DNA of 6,965 nt from Chthonomonas sp035294165 (GTDB taxonomy: Bacteria; Armatimonadota; Chthonomonadetes; Chthonomonadales; Chthonomonadaceae). The translations under genes and the position numbers were made by a program. The notes beneath the pieces were generated by a model that saw only the letters and a program-made list of their open reading frames with translations, ran no database searches and had not been told where the DNA came from. This document shows, in pieces, positions 6,184 through 6,965 of the stretch; the stretch's first letter is position 1, and every line of letters starts with the position of its first letter. The stretch covers positions 1-6,965 of the forward strand of contig NZ_DATGLN010000112.1 of assembly GCF_035294165.1 (NCBI RefSeq), read 5' to 3'.

Positions 6184-6965
6184 CTAGCCTCGTTCGATCT
6201 CTTCGCGCAAAAGCGTTAGCTGACTTTCAAAGGCGGCGAGTGCCTGCAGCAGTTCCGCCCGATTCTGAAGGAAAATCTCCTTCCACAGCGCTTTATCTGC
6301 ACAGGCGATGCGGGTAAGGTCACGAAAGCTGCCACCGGCCAACTGCTTGGCAAGCTCCCGATTCGGGTGGCCCTCGATCATGTTCATAAAGGCGAAGGAA
6401 AGGAGGTGCGGCAGATGACTAACAAGGGCCGCCAGACGGTCGTGTTGCGCCGCCTCCATCGGCAAGGGGCGTGCCCCAAGCGCTTTAATTAGTGTTGCCA
6501 GCGAATGCGCCCAGGGGTCTTCGTCTAGTGAGAAGGGCGTTGAGCGCACAATCGCCCATGCAGCCCCACGAAAAAGTTCGGATTGTGCGGCCTGCGGCCC
6601 CGATTGAGGCCCTCCGGCCATGGGATGCCCGCCTACAAACCTCAGGCCGAAGAGCGCCTCGCCGTGGTGTACTATCGCCCCCTTTACGCTGCCGAGGTCA
6701 GTGATGAGGGCCTGAGAGGGAATATGCGGTGCCAAAAGTGAAAGCTGCTCCACAATGGCCTGAGGGGGGGCGGCGAACACCACAAGATCGGCCTCTGAAA
6801 TCGCCTCGACCGGTGTCGCCGCAACCCTATCTAGGGCGCCCTGCTGAGAGGCTATGTGCAGATGGCTTGGCCGAACATCGTAGCCGACCACCGTTTTGGC
6901 AAGCCCTCGCCGACGCAGGGCCATTCCCAACGAGGCGCCCATGAGGCCTACACCCAGGATGGCCA
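6184..6965 (-). CDS. tyrA: Prephenate (or arogenate) dehydrogenase, 5' end beyond the window
   Basis: TyrA catalyses NAD(P)-dependent oxidative decarboxylation of prephenate (or arogenate) on the way to tyrosine. The window holds 259 codons. Numbering from the first complete codon, the Rossmann glycine motif GVGLMG is at 4-9, with VVGYD about 20 residues on as the second strand. TDLGSVK is at 88-94 and HPMAG at 113-117, which carries the conserved catalytic His. SHLPH is at 182-186 and GGSFRDLTRIA at 210-220, which probably supplies the substrate-binding Arg. The C-terminus is helical and ends soon after, so there is no fused ACT or chorismate mutase domain downstream. The reading frame continues off the right edge; because the glycine motif starts at residue 4, only a few N-terminal residues should be missing unless another domain is fused there. 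NAD versus NADP use and prephenate versus arogenate preference cannot be told from this. Confidence 0.95.
   Translation of the reverse strand, partial: AILGVGLMGASLGMALRRRGLAKTVVGYDVRPSHLHIASQQGALDRVAATPVEAISEADLVVFAAPPQAIVEQLSLLAPHIPSQALITDLGSVKGAIVHHGEALFGLRFVGGHPMAGGPQSGPQAAQSELFRGAAWAIVRSTPFSLDEDPWAHSLATLIKALGARPLPMEAAQHDRLAALVSHLPHLLSFAFMNMIEGHPNRELAKQLAGGSFRDLTRIACADKALWKEIFLQNRAELLQALAAFESQLTLLREEIERG

Overview
The window most likely comes from a thermophilic or soil bacterium of the Armatimonadota, perhaps a Chthonomonas relative. I infer this from a DUF1559-type (H-X9-DG) prepilin-like protein remnant and a large DUF6785-like membrane protein, families common in Armatimonadota and Planctomycetota, together with mixed 43-63 % G+C. 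No marker gene fixes the taxon, so this is inference.

Layout, left to right. Bases 1-898 are a CRISPR array: 13 repeats of 37 bp, the first cut by the window edge, and 12 unique spacers. Repeat structure and a consensus extended -10 element on its right side both indicate that it is transcribed leftward, with the leader at about 899-1030. No cas gene is visible. Next, on the minus strand, come a small one-helix membrane protein whose frame appears broken (1185-1443), a headless DUF1559/H-X9-DG remnant with an in-frame stop (1459-1866), and a low-G+C, RmuC-like gene with three 50-residue coiled-coil repeats (1881-3188). A 200-bp divergent intergenic region separates it from a single plus-strand gene for a ~666-residue polytopic membrane protein of the DUF6785 type (3423-5423). 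This gene converges, 14 bp apart, on a minus-strand single-pass membrane protein with a heptapeptide repeat (5438-6088). Upstream of that lies the bulk of a prephenate/arogenate dehydrogenase gene (tyrA), whose 5' end runs off the right edge.

The right half looks like ordinary chromosome: aromatic amino acid synthesis, an uncharacterised transporter-like protein and a hypothetical. The left half (array, decayed gene pair, compositionally distinct RmuC-like gene) has the character of a remodelled accessory region. I see no evidence of a wholly new system. The points most worth checking are the leader architecture, the unusual RmuC-like protein, and the apparent frameshift and tail duplication in the small membrane protein.
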